A stretch of DNA of 16,677 nt from UBA5272 sp964577625 (GTDB lineage Bacteria; Patescibacteriota; Minisyncoccia; Phycocordibacterales; UBA5272): positions 1-16,677 of the forward strand of contig CAZNZP010000010.1 of assembly GCA_964577625.1 (NCBI GenBank). Reading direction: 5' to 3'. Within the stretch, counting starts at the first letter, position 1. Every line of letters starts with the position of its first letter. This document shows, one piece after another, positions 1 through 6,862 of the stretch. The translations under genes were made by a program, and so were the position numbers. The notes under the pieces are model-generated. The model worked only from the letters and a program-made list of their open reading frames with translations, was not told the DNA's origin and searched no databases.

Positions 1-2
1 AA

Positions 3-491
3 AAAATTTCTCAAAATAATAATACATATTATGATTTACTCACTGGTAAAAATATAGAAAAAAATTTTTATACAAATAGCAAAAACATTTTTAACTCTCA
101 AGAAAAAAAATCTAAATTAGAAAAAGAAAGAATATCCGAAGAAGTTGTAAAGGACAAAATTTCTAAAGGACAAAACACAATTCTAAAGGACAAAGCTATA
201 GAGAAAGAAGCTGTAAAAGCAACAGCTTCTCTAAAGGACACTCCTAAATCTACAGCTGCTAAAATCAATAATAAAAAAGCTGTTCAAAATCAAGAAAGGA
301 AAAATAATAGAAGAGAGCAAATTCTATCCTTATTTACCAAAGGGACCGAAGTTTCTATAAAAGACATTTCTAAAAAAATAGTTGGCTGTTCTGTGAAGAC
401 CATACAAAGAGAGTTGAATGATTTGGTGGCTGAAAATAAAGTTGAGAGAATAGGGGACAAAAGATGGAGTAGATATACCCTTGCCAAGTAA
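3..491 (+). CDS. Winged-helix DNA-binding protein, C-terminal part (5' end outside window)
   Basis: An open frame enters from the left edge and ends at TAA 489-491; it contains no ATG, so the start lies upstream. About the first 95 residues are Lys/Asn/Gln-rich, low-complexity and probably disordered, with near-repeats KDK, SKGQ and LKDK. The last ~60 residues look like a DeoR-type winged helix: RREQILSLF (helix 1), SIKDISKKI (helix 2), SVKTIQRELNDLV (recognition helix), then a wing ending in RWSRYTLAK. From memory, Parcubacteria-type genomes carry many proteins with this KTIQREL...RWSRY ending and a variable, charged front part; their role is not known to me. DNA binding is inferred from the fold-like pattern. 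No clear terminator follows the stop. The function of the missing N-terminal part cannot be judged. Confidence 0.8.
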   Translation, partial: KISQNNNTYYDLLTGKNIEKNFYTNSKNIFNSQEKKSKLEKERISEEVVKDKISKGQNTILKDKAIEKEAVKATASLKDTPKSTAAKINNKKAVQNQERKNNRREQILSLFTKGTEVSIKDISKKIVGCSVKTIQRELNDLVAENKVERIGDKRWSRYTLAK

Positions 492-899
492 TCAAATTTC
501 TTAACATTCTTAACTAAACCCTTGATTTCCTTAATTAATATTTTAATTCTAAAAAATTTGTGATATATTATTAATCAGACGACCTGTCTCTGGTGAGGGC
601 GTCCTCTGGTATTTGAGATACATTTATAAGTAATTATAGGTATCACAAAAAACAGATTGATCGTTGGCAACAGAATATAGACGCAGATTAGAAAATTATT
701 AATTAATTATTAGTTAACTTAACACTAATTAATGTTTAGATTCGGTCGCATTTTTATCATCTTACGAAATGTAAAAATTAAAACAGCGATTAATCTTGTT
801 AATAGCCAATAGAATATTTGCTTGTCGGAGCGAATAAAAATATTTTATTGACTATGATCTCTATAAGATCAAAAATTATAAATTTTTTTATAAAAAGTT
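492..899 (+). other. Structured non-coding region, probable long leader of the surface-protein gene
   Basis: There is no credible ORF in these 408 nt. Several inverted repeats are visible: GACGACC (578-584) with GGGCGTC (597-603), one mismatch; GATAC...TATAA (616-) with TTATA...GTATC (to 643); TCGC plus ATTTTTA (746-756) with TAAAAAT (772-778) and GCGA (786-789); and a perfect TGATCT/AGATCA hairpin with a 5-nt loop (855-871). Nothing matches a riboswitch I recognise. I could not fix a convincing promoter: TATATT near 564-569 and TTGACT 848-853 are present but have no well-spaced partner. The amount of pairing suggests a long 5' UTR that stabilises or controls the mRNA of the highly expressed gene at 900, which is inference. 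Confidence 0.45.
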
Positions 900-3890
900 A
901 TGAATAAATTAAAGACAACAGCTTTAGCTGTTATCGCGGTTGGTCTTGTGCTTGGAATTTCTTCCGCACAAGTCACCACATCTTCATGCTACCAATTTGA
1001 AAGAAATTTGAGAGTTGGTAACACAGGAGCAGATGTAAAAGCGCTCCAACAAACTTTGAACGCTAATGGCTTCACAGTTGCAGCAGCAGGACATGCTGGA
1101 TCTGCAGGTATGGAAACTACATACTTCGGAAATGCAACAAAGATGGCCCTCATCAAATGGCAAGAAGCTAATGCTGCAACAACACTTGCACCTTGGGGAT
1201 TAACCTCAGGTACAGGATTCTTTGGTGCAACATCTAGAGCAGAAATGAATAAGTGTGCTCCTGGCACACCTACAACTCCTGGTACTGGAACAGTATCTGG
1301 AGCAGTAGCAGTTTCTCTCGCTTCAGTTCAACCAAATAATGTATTAGTACAAAAATCTTCACATGCTAAACTTGCGGATTTCGTATTCTCAGGTACAGGT
1401 ATTGTGACAAATATTAAATTACAAAGAACAGGTGTTTCAAATAACAACGCTTTAACTAATGTTTACCTTTACGAAGGTAATACAAGAATTAGTGATGCAG
1501 CATCTGTGTTAGCGGACGGTACCATCAACTTCAACTACGGTACAGGATTATTCTCAGTTGCAGGATCAAAAGTAATTTCAGTTTATGCTGATATTGCAGA
1601 TCAAACTTCAGGACAATCAGTTGGTGTTTCTATGATTGGTTATACAACCTCAGGAAATCCAGCAGCAGTAGTTTCTGGATTAAATGGTCCTAATCTTCCT
1701 ATTGCATCTGCAACAATGGTTGGAGTAACAATTGACAATGCTCCCTCATCACAAACACAAGTTGATGTCGGTAATACAAATGTAAACGTATGGTCAGCTT
1801 CAGTTACAAACAATCGTGATGCATACTTAGAAGGTGCTAACTTCAAGATGATTGGTTCAGCTCCTACTACAGCTCTTTCAAATGTAAAACTTTACATTGA
1901 CGGAGTACAAGTTGGAAATGCTGTGTCTGTTGATCTACAAGGAAGAATTGCTTTCTCAGGAAGCACATTCTTAAGAGCTGGCGCTCACACCTTAAATGTA
2001 CGTGGTGATGTCGCTGACGGTGCAGGTAGAGATTTCTACATTGTACTTGAACAAGGTTCTGATCTTCTCTTTAGAGATGCTCAACTTTCAGCATACGCTA
2101 TGCCTACATACTTAGGAAATCAAGTATTTAACTTACAAGCTCCTAAAGTAACAATTACTTCTTGTACAAGTGGTTGTGCAATCTTGTCTTCTGATACTTC
2201 ATTCAATGGACAAAGAGTAACTTCAGGTGCTTCAAATCAAACAATTGGTAAATTCACTTTATCAGTTTATGGTGAGCCAGTTAAACTTATTTCTGGAAAT
2301 GTAGATGTACAAGGTGCTCCAACATCAACAAAGATTTCAAACATCTCTGTATATGTAAATGGAACAGCTGTTACATCAGGTATTTCTGATGAATTAGCAT
2401 CTTCAACAGGTGCATTCTTATCAAACCTTGGTGGATTTGTTGTAAATCCTGGTTCTCCAGTTTCAATTGAAGTCAAGGCTGATATTAGAGATACTAATGG
2501 TGTTAATTTAGCAGCAGGTAACTTAACTGTATACTTGAAGAATATTCAAGTACAAGGTACACAATCAAGAAATACTCAAACAATTGTTGAGAGAAATTCA
2601 AACTCTGTAACAGTAGGTAGTTTGCTCGCTTCTTTCTCAAATAATACAGGATTTACAGGATCAAAAGTTCCTTCAAATGCACAAGCAGTAAAAATTGGTT
2701 CATATACAATGTCTACTGGTGCTACTGAAGGTGTAAGATTGACTCAACTCGATCTTAACTTAACTCCTGCTGCAGGATTTAATTTAAGCTCACTTTCAAA
2801 TGTGAGATTAATGGATGGAGCTAATCAAGTAACCTTTAAGGGAACAGTTGGAAGCGGTACAACAGCTGCTCAAACTTCATTCTCACTTTATACAGAGGTT
2901 GCTGCTAACTCATCAAAGACATTTGATGTAGTTGCTGACTTCTCAAATGCTTCTGGTACTTTGTCAGTAACAGGAGTAGGACATTACCAAGGTACAGTTG
3001 GATTAACTTCAACAACTTCTGCAACTACAGCAGCTGTAGTAACTACAGTTTCTGAGCCAGGAGTAGCTGAGGTATCATTGGTTGGTTCACAATCTAAGGT
3101 TGCACAATATGTAATCGGAGGAACTTCACCATTTGCTATCGCTTCATTTAATGTAAAAGCTTCTGGAAGTGATTTCACAGCTAATACAATTGAAGTAGAA
3201 GTATCAAATTCTGCAATCGTTACAGCAGTAACAATTGACGGAGTTACAGCTACAAAGGGTGTAGGGGATAGATATTCTGCTACAGTTTCTAAGAACATCT
3301 CAACTCTTGGAACAACAATCCCTGTAACAGTAACTTTTGCTAAAGCTGATCAATACAACAACTTTAGTAATGCAACAACAACCGTTGGAATCAGCTACAT
3401 TGCTGGAAACAATGGTGTTGCTACAGGTACACAATACTCAGGAACAGCTATTGCTTCCTCAAGCGCTATGACTCTCGTGGCTTCTATGCCTACAGCAGTC
3501 AAGGGAACAGGACAATATCTTGGAACTGGTGATGCTACAGGAATCAAAGTTGGTACAATCAAAGTTGATGTATCAGCAGCAGGAGATATCGTAATCAATA
3601 CTCTTCCAGTTGCAGTAGGATTACCAAGTGGTACATTCTCAAATCTCGGCCTAAGAATTAACAATGTTGCAGTTCCTAACGCAACAGCTTCAGGAACTGT
3701 TGTAACATTCACAGGAGGATATAGAATGACTGCAGGTAGTTCAGTAACCTTTGATGTATACGGTGATGTTTCTGGCGTAAATACAAGTGGAAACACTTCA
3801 ATCAACGCTGGAGCAGGAACTAACTTTGACTGGAGCGATTTAATCGTAACAGGTCTCAAAGGTACACTCTTAACAAATTACGGAAACTAA
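900..3890 (+). CDS. Secreted S-layer-like surface protein with N-terminal peptidoglycan-binding domain
   Basis: This 996-residue protein is probably a major cell-surface component. Residues 1-23 form a signal peptide (Lys-containing start, hydrophobic core, SSA before Q24). Residues ~37-118 form a PG_binding_1-type domain (RVGNTGADVKALQQTLNANGF, then an FG/T-x-A half) bracketed by Cys30 and Cys119, which could form a disulfide. A Pro/Thr/Gly linker (120-134) leads to about six diverged beta-sandwich repeats of 120-150 residues (roughly 135-275, 277-422, 423-573, 574-705, 723-850, 855-996). Several repeats share LxNVxLYxxGxxV and a late xxVxADIxDxxG motif. There is no C-terminal anchor, sortase motif or transmembrane segment, so attachment would rest on the N-terminal domain. 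Codons strongly favour A-ending triplets (ACA, GCA, GGA, TCA), as in rplL, which suggests high expression. The start has no Shine-Dalgarno. The S-layer role is inferred from size, composition and architecture. Confidence 0.85.
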   Translation: MNKLKTTALAVIAVGLVLGISSAQVTTSSCYQFERNLRVGNTGADVKALQQTLNANGFTVAAAGHAGSAGMETTYFGNATKMALIKWQEANAATTLAPWGLTSGTGFFGATSRAEMNKCAPGTPTTPGTGTVSGAVAVSLASVQPNNVLVQKSSHAKLADFVFSGTGIVTNIKLQRTGVSNNNALTNVYLYEGNTRISDAASVLADGTINFNYGTGLFSVAGSKVISVYADIADQTSGQSVGVSMIGYTTSGNPAAVVSGLNGPNLPIASATMVGVTIDNAPSSQTQVDVGNTNVNVWSASVTNNRDAYLEGANFKMIGSAPTTALSNVKLYIDGVQVGNAVSVDLQGRIAFSGSTFLRAGAHTLNVRGDVADGAGRDFYIVLEQGSDLLFRDAQLSAYAMPTYLGNQVFNLQAPKVTITSCTSGCAILSSDTSFNGQRVTSGASNQTIGKFTLSVYGEPVKLISGNVDVQGAPTSTKISNISVYVNGTAVTSGISDELASSTGAFLSNLGGFVVNPGSPVSIEVKADIRDTNGVNLAAGNLTVYLKNIQVQGTQSRNTQTIVERNSNSVTVGSLLASFSNNTGFTGSKVPSNAQAVKIGSYTMSTGATEGVRLTQLDLNLTPAAGFNLSSLSNVRLMDGANQVTFKGTVGSGTTAAQTSFSLYTEVAANSSKTFDVVADFSNASGTLSVTGVGHYQGTVGLTSTTSATTAAVVTTVSEPGVAEVSLVGSQSKVAQYVIGGTSPFAIASFNVKASGSDFTANTIEVEVSNSAIVTAVTIDGVTATKGVGDRYSATVSKNISTLGTTIPVTVTFAKADQYNNFSNATTTVGISYIAGNNGVATGTQYSGTAIASSSAMTLVASMPTAVKGTGQYLGTGDATGIKVGTIKVDVSAAGDIVINTLPVAVGLPSGTFSNLGLRINNVAVPNATASGTVVTFTGGYRMTAGSSVTFDVYGDVSGVNTSGNTSINAGAGTNFDWSDLIVTGLKGTLLTNYGN

Positions 3891-3935
3891 TCTGCGTACT
3901 AATTCTTTAGTCACAGACGAAAGTTTGTAATCCAC

Positions 3936-3964
3936 AAAAACACCCTTAGGGGTGTTTTTGTTTT
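3936..3964 (+). terminator. Intrinsic terminator of the surface-protein gene
   Basis: A perfect stem AAAAACACCC (3936-3945) and GGGTGTTTTT (3950-3959) with loop TTAG is followed by GTTTTG. It lies 46 nt after the stop codon at 3890, and the flanking A and T tracts make it usable in both directions. Confidence 0.9.
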
Positions 3965-3993
3965 GTATTTTAAAGGTGATTTGGAGAAAAAAG

Positions 3994-4002
3994 TTATCCA
4001 CA
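3994..4002 (+). promoter_or_regulatory. DnaA-box-like 9-mer TTATCCACA
   Basis: TTATCCACA matches the E. coli DnaA-box consensus exactly. A one-mismatch copy, TAATCCACA, lies at 3928-3936 on the same strand. The perfect copy sits 21 nt upstream of the -35 element at 4024-4029. Binding is not shown by sequence alone. Confidence 0.4.
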
Positions 4003-4023
4003 GGTAAAACTCGCAAAAAATAC

Positions 4024-4052
4024 TTGACTTTTATTTTCGTTTAATATATATT
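4024..4052 (+). promoter_or_regulatory. Sigma70-type promoter of a small transcription unit
   Basis: TTGACT (4024-4029) and TATATT (4047-4052) are separated by exactly 17 bp, giving a predicted transcription start near 4059. This is one of the best-spaced promoters in the window. Confidence 0.65.
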
Positions 4053-4058
4053 GTTTAT

Positions 4059-4115
4059 ATGTTTAGGTTCGCCTAGACATACAGAAATACTGGCCCTCGG
4101 GTCGGTGTTTTTGTT
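4059..4115 (+). ncRNA. Candidate small RNA or attenuated leader upstream of the M23 peptidase gene
   Basis: The predicted transcript starts at or next to ATG 4059-4061, which opens a five-codon ORF, MFRFA, ending in TAG 4074-4076. That ORF almost coincides with a perfect 7-bp hairpin, GTTTAGG/CCTAGAC, with a TTCG loop (4061-4078). After a 10-nt spacer comes a terminator hairpin. The whole unit is about 55 nt. It could be a free small RNA or a leader whose read-through feeds the peptidase gene at 4190, which also has its own -10 element. No known RNA family was recognised. Confidence 0.45.
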
Positions 4116-4117
4116 TG
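4085..4117 (+). terminator. Intrinsic terminator of the small unit
   Basis: ACTGGCC (4089-4095) pairs with GGTCGGT (4100-4106) across loop CTCG, with two G-T wobbles. The stem extends outward through AAAT (4085-4088) with GTTT (4107-4110), and the tract TTTTTGTTTG follows. Confidence 0.75.
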
Positions 4118-4150
4118 TCTAATTTTCTTTTAAAAAATTAACAATTTTTC

Positions 4151-4178
4151 TTCAAGGTGTAATATTATTTGTTATAAT
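4151..4178 (+). promoter_or_regulatory. Promoter of the M23 peptidase gene, very short leader
   Basis: A perfect TATAAT lies at 4173-4178, with a weak TTCAAG 16 bp upstream (4151-4156). The predicted start near 4185 leaves only about 5 nt before ATG 4190, so the mRNA would be nearly leaderless. Confidence 0.55.
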
Positions 4179-4189
4179 AAAAAGTAATT

Positions 4190-5503
4190 ATGGATAAGAA
4201 AAATCTGTTTTTTAGAAACGCTTTAATAATATTTGCTATAGCATTTTTTGCTTTTTCTTTTTCTAAAATTTTACACTCTTCAGCACAAAGTGTAGATGTG
4301 ATTCAATGGCAAAATGATATTGCAGCTAGAAATTCAGAAATTGCTAAACTTCAAGCCGAAATAGATGCTTACAATAGTAAAGTAGCTGGTACTCAAGCTG
4401 AAGCCAAGACTTTGAGTAGTGCTATCGCTAAACTTGAAGCTCAAAAAAAGGATCTTTTAAATCAGATTTCTCTCACTAATTTGAAAATAAGAAACACAGA
4501 AGGAAATATTTTTGAGACTTTAAATAAAATTTCTGAAGGAGAGGGGACTATTAATGAAAGTCGTCGGGCTATAGCCCAAACCTTAATTGAAATGAAAAGG
4601 GCGGAAGACATGAATTCTTTTATTTTAAATTTGGTCAAAGTTGGTAAAAGTAATTTTACAGAAGTTTTGAGTAACTCTTATCAACTCATTAATTTGAGTG
4701 AAACTTTACAAATGAAAATCAATAAATTAAATGGAGTCATAGTAGATTTAAATGAAAATAAAAGTGAATACGAAAAGCAGAAAAATGAATTGAATAATCT
4801 TTCTCAAAATCTCAATAGTAGAGAAGATTTAGTCGCGGCTAGTCAAAGAGAACAAAAGACACTTTTAAATCAAACCAAAAATCAAGAAAAAGAATATCAG
4901 AAAATTATCGCTGACAGAAAAGCCAAAGTACAAGCTTTACAAAGTGAAATTGACACCATTGAAGCTAAAATTAAATATAGTCTTGATAGAAGCAAACTAC
5001 CGACTGGTTCAGTACTTATTTATCCTTTAGATAAAATAGTGATTACCCAATATTTTGGAAATACCGAATTTGCAGCTTCCGGAGCTTACAATGGTAAAGG
5101 TCATAATGGAGTAGACTTTGGAGTGGCGGTAGGTAATCCAGTTTATTCAGCAGCAGATGGGACGGTGATGGGAACAGGAGATACAGACGCAGCTTGTAAA
5201 GGAGCTTCTTATGGAAAATGGGTATTGGTAAAGCATGATAATGGTCTTGCGACACTGTATGCGCATCTCTCATCTATTAGTGTCAGCAAGGGGGAAAAGG
5301 TTGGAGTGAAAGAACAAGTTGGCTTGTCAGGGAATACTGGATACTCTACTGGTCCGCATTTACACTTTAGTGTCTTTGCAGCAGATGCGGTGAAGATTTT
5401 TGGTCCGACAGAATATAAGAGTAAAACTTGTGGTACATATATGGTCATGCCATATGCACCAACTGAAGCATATTTGAATCCTTTGAATTATTTACCTAAA
5501 TAA
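4190..5503 (+). CDS. Secreted coiled-coil M23 (LytM) peptidase, EnvC/NlpD-like
   Basis: This 437-residue protein probably cleaves peptide cross-links in peptidoglycan or activates an amidase at the cell surface. Residues 1-32 form a signal peptide or signal anchor (DKKNLFFRN, hydrophobic stretch to ~29, SSA before Q33). Residues ~35-265 are a long heptad-like coiled coil rich in Glu, Lys, Gln and Asn, as in EnvC. The C-terminal LytM domain keeps the metal and catalytic set: H305 and D309 in KGHNGVDFG, H359 in LYAHLSS, and H390 and H392 in GPHLHF. The intact ligands favour an active enzyme over a degenerate activator. C336 and C414 lie inside the catalytic region and may pair. No Shine-Dalgarno precedes the start. 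It sits between the surface-protein and SPFH genes, in an envelope-related cluster. Confidence 0.93.
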   Translation: MDKKNLFFRNALIIFAIAFFAFSFSKILHSSAQSVDVIQWQNDIAARNSEIAKLQAEIDAYNSKVAGTQAEAKTLSSAIAKLEAQKKDLLNQISLTNLKIRNTEGNIFETLNKISEGEGTINESRRAIAQTLIEMKRAEDMNSFILNLVKVGKSNFTEVLSNSYQLINLSETLQMKINKLNGVIVDLNENKSEYEKQKNELNNLSQNLNSREDLVAASQREQKTLLNQTKNQEKEYQKIIADRKAKVQALQSEIDTIEAKIKYSLDRSKLPTGSVLIYPLDKIVITQYFGNTEFAASGAYNGKGHNGVDFGVAVGNPVYSAADGTVMGTGDTDAACKGASYGKWVLVKHDNGLATLYAHLSSISVSKGEKVGVKEQVGLSGNTGYSTGPHLHFSVFAADAVKIFGPTEYKSKTCGTYMVMPYAPTEAYLNPLNYLPK

Positions 5504-5511
5504 ACTATAAT
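5483..5511 (+). promoter_or_regulatory. Promoter of the SPFH gene, inside the end of the peptidase gene
   Basis: TTGAAT (5483-5488) and TATAAT (5506-5511) have a 17-bp spacer. The -35 element lies within the last codons of the peptidase gene (stop at 5501-5503). The predicted start near 5518 gives a ~37-nt leader before ATG 5555. Confidence 0.65.
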
Positions 5512-5554
5512 AAAAGAGTGATAAAAATCTTTATTAGCTTATTTTATATATTTT

Positions 5555-6481
5555 ATGGAACAAAATTTTAGTGGATTTAGAGTTGGTGGTATAACAATGT
5601 TATTTTTGAATCTTGTATTTTTAGCTGTATTATTTGTTTTGGCTTTTTTATTAGGAGGTTCAGGATTGGCAATGTTTGGATTCTTTTTAATGATATTTTC
5701 TTGGAAAGGATTTACACTTAATGAGCCAAATGAAGCTAGAGTCTTAACTTTCTTTGGAAAATATGTCGGCACAATCAAAGATACTGGATTTTTTTGGGTA
5801 AATCCTTTTTTTACAAAAAAGAAATTGGTCTTAAGAGCTAGAAATCTAGACATTGAACCAATTAAAGTGAATGATAAATCTGGAAATCCGATTATGATTG
5901 GTTCAGTAGTTGTCTGGAAAGTGAGTGATACTTACAAAGCTATCTTTGATATTGATAGTGCTTCCAATACTGTCATGGTGTCTAGTGGTAATCCAAAAGA
6001 CGGATCAATTCCAAGTTTTGGTATTGATAGAATGAAAGCTTATGAACACTTTGTAAGAGTGCAAGGCAATGCGGCTCTCAGAAAAGTAGCTGGAATGTAT
6101 CCCTATGATCAATCTGAAGAGAAAAATCTAGAAGGTTTAACTTTGCGAGCAGATGGGGAAGAGATTAATAAGATTTTGGAAAAAGAATTGAGAGAAAGAT
6201 TATCTATTGCTGGAATTGAAATCGTAGAAGCGAGAATCAATTATCTTGCCTATGCGCCAGAGATTGCTGCAGTCATGCTTCGTAGACAGCAAGCTGACGC
6301 CATTATCGCCGCGAGAGAAAAGATAGTGGAGGGAGCTGTTAGTATGGTAAAAATGGCTTTAGATAAAATGGAAACTGATAAGATAGTGGCTTTATCTGAA
6401 GATAAGAAAGCTGAAATTGTCGGAAATCTTATGGTGGTACTCTGTAGCGATGAGTCTGCTCAGCCAGTGGTGAATGTTTAA
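5555..6481 (+). CDS. SPFH/band-7 domain membrane protein
   Basis: This 308-residue protein belongs to the stomatin/prohibitin/flotillin/HflK superfamily, which forms oligomeric membrane scaffolds. Two hydrophobic segments (about 14-33 and 36-50) form an N-terminal hairpin anchor. The SPFH domain follows from about residue 54 (GFTLNEPNEARVLTFFGKYV, then a GFFWVNPF motif at 78-85) to about 250, with the usual AGIEIVEARINYLAYAPEIA helix entry. An Ala/Glu-rich helix (ADAIIAAREKIVEGAV) and the C-terminal VVLCSDESAQPVVN segment are, to my knowledge, characteristic of the bacterial band-7 subgroup with this tail. No protease partner of the NfeD or HflC type lies next to it. The start at 5555 is the first ATG after its promoter and has no Shine-Dalgarno. 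The exact role is not determinable; membrane organisation is the family expectation. Confidence 0.92.
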   Translation: MEQNFSGFRVGGITMLFLNLVFLAVLFVLAFLLGGSGLAMFGFFLMIFSWKGFTLNEPNEARVLTFFGKYVGTIKDTGFFWVNPFFTKKKLVLRARNLDIEPIKVNDKSGNPIMIGSVVVWKVSDTYKAIFDIDSASNTVMVSSGNPKDGSIPSFGIDRMKAYEHFVRVQGNAALRKVAGMYPYDQSEEKNLEGLTLRADGEEINKILEKELRERLSIAGIEIVEARINYLAYAPEIAAVMLRRQQADAIIAAREKIVEGAVSMVKMALDKMETDKIVALSEDKKAEIVGNLMVVLCSDESAQPVVNV

Positions 6482-6518
6482 AATTAAAGCTTTTAAAACG
6501 GTTAAAGATTTAGAAGAA

Positions 6519-6552
6519 AATAATGCAAAAAGCTTGCATTATTTTTTTTATT
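6519..6552 (+). terminator. Intrinsic terminator of the SPFH gene
   Basis: A perfect 10-bp stem AATAATGCAA (6519-6528) and TTGCATTATT (6534-6543), loop AAAGC, runs directly into a T tract. Its right arm also supplies the -35 element TTGCAT of the next promoter. Confidence 0.85.
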
Positions 6553-6562
6553 GTGATAATAT
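6534..6562 (+). promoter_or_regulatory. Promoter overlapping the SPFH terminator
   Basis: TTGCAT (6534-6539) and TAATAT (6557-6562) are 17 bp apart, giving a predicted start near 6569. It is the best candidate I found to drive the 23S/5S unit, or at least the small attenuated unit in front of it. Confidence 0.45.
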
Positions 6563-6568
6563 GGGGAA

Positions 6569-6654
6569 ACCTAAATATGATGAATAAAAACAAAGAAAAA
6601 TAAGCAGCTTCTAAAAAAGTGTTTTTAGTAGCCGCTTATGAAGCGGTTTTTATT
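6569..6654 (+). ncRNA. Candidate attenuator or small RNA upstream of 23S, with an eight-codon ORF
   Basis: The predicted RNA carries ATG 6577 to TAA 6601-6603, encoding MMNKNKEK. Its stop codon is the first base triplet of a long hairpin: TAAGC-GCT-CTAAAAA (6601-6617) pairs with TTTTTAG-AGC-GCTTA (6622-6638), loop AGTG, with two single mismatches. The 3' arm of this hairpin shares CCGCTT (6632-6637) with a true terminator, CCGCTT/AAGCGG (6632-6646) followed by TTTTTATTT. The two structures exclude each other, as in attenuators. No known family was recognised. Confidence 0.45.
6632..6654 (+). terminator. Terminator hairpin competing with the upstream long hairpin
   Basis: CCGCTT (6632-6637), loop ATG, AAGCGG (6641-6646), then TTTTTATTT. 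It is short but GC-rich for this genome and has a proper T tract. Confidence 0.7.
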
Positions 6655-6862
6655 TCAAAAAATTTAGTCGTAATTTGTCAATAGAATCCTGTAGCATCAT
6701 CAATTTGATATCTCAATATTTTGGGGTCTTTTCAGATGATGTATATAGATTAAAAAATAAAGGTAAAAAAACTGTAAATTATAAATCCTGTTTTTTGAAA
6801 TAGAAAACAGGTCAGAATATTTTATAGCAGCGGTGTTATAAAATATTTATGGTAAATATATT
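6655..6862 (+). other. 23S rRNA leader with stacked hairpins
   Basis: There is no coding sequence and no 16S rRNA here. Visible stems are CATCATC (6695-6701) with GATGATG (6735-6741); CCTGTTTT (6787-6794) with AAAACAGG (6804-6811); and a perfect 11-bp AATATTTTATA (6816-6826) with TATAAAATATT (6837-6847). The next bases, 6849-6870, pair with 9891-9912 to form the pre-23S processing stem (22 bp, one G-U). No second well-formed promoter was found between 6655 and the 23S gene. Confidence 0.6.

Noticed and set aside
492..899. Known riboswitch in the long leader
   Set aside because: No conserved core of any riboswitch class that I recognise; the hairpins are AT-rich and no terminator precedes the start codon.
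2984..3859. Long minus-strand open frames (104 and 154 codons) opposite the surface-protein gene
   Set aside because: Their composition is the mirror of the biased A-ending codons of the real gene; no promoter or start context supports them.
3891..4189. Replication origin
   Set aside because: DnaA-box-like sites and an AT-rich stretch are present, but there is no dnaA/dnaN/rpmH context and all genes on both sides run in the same direction.
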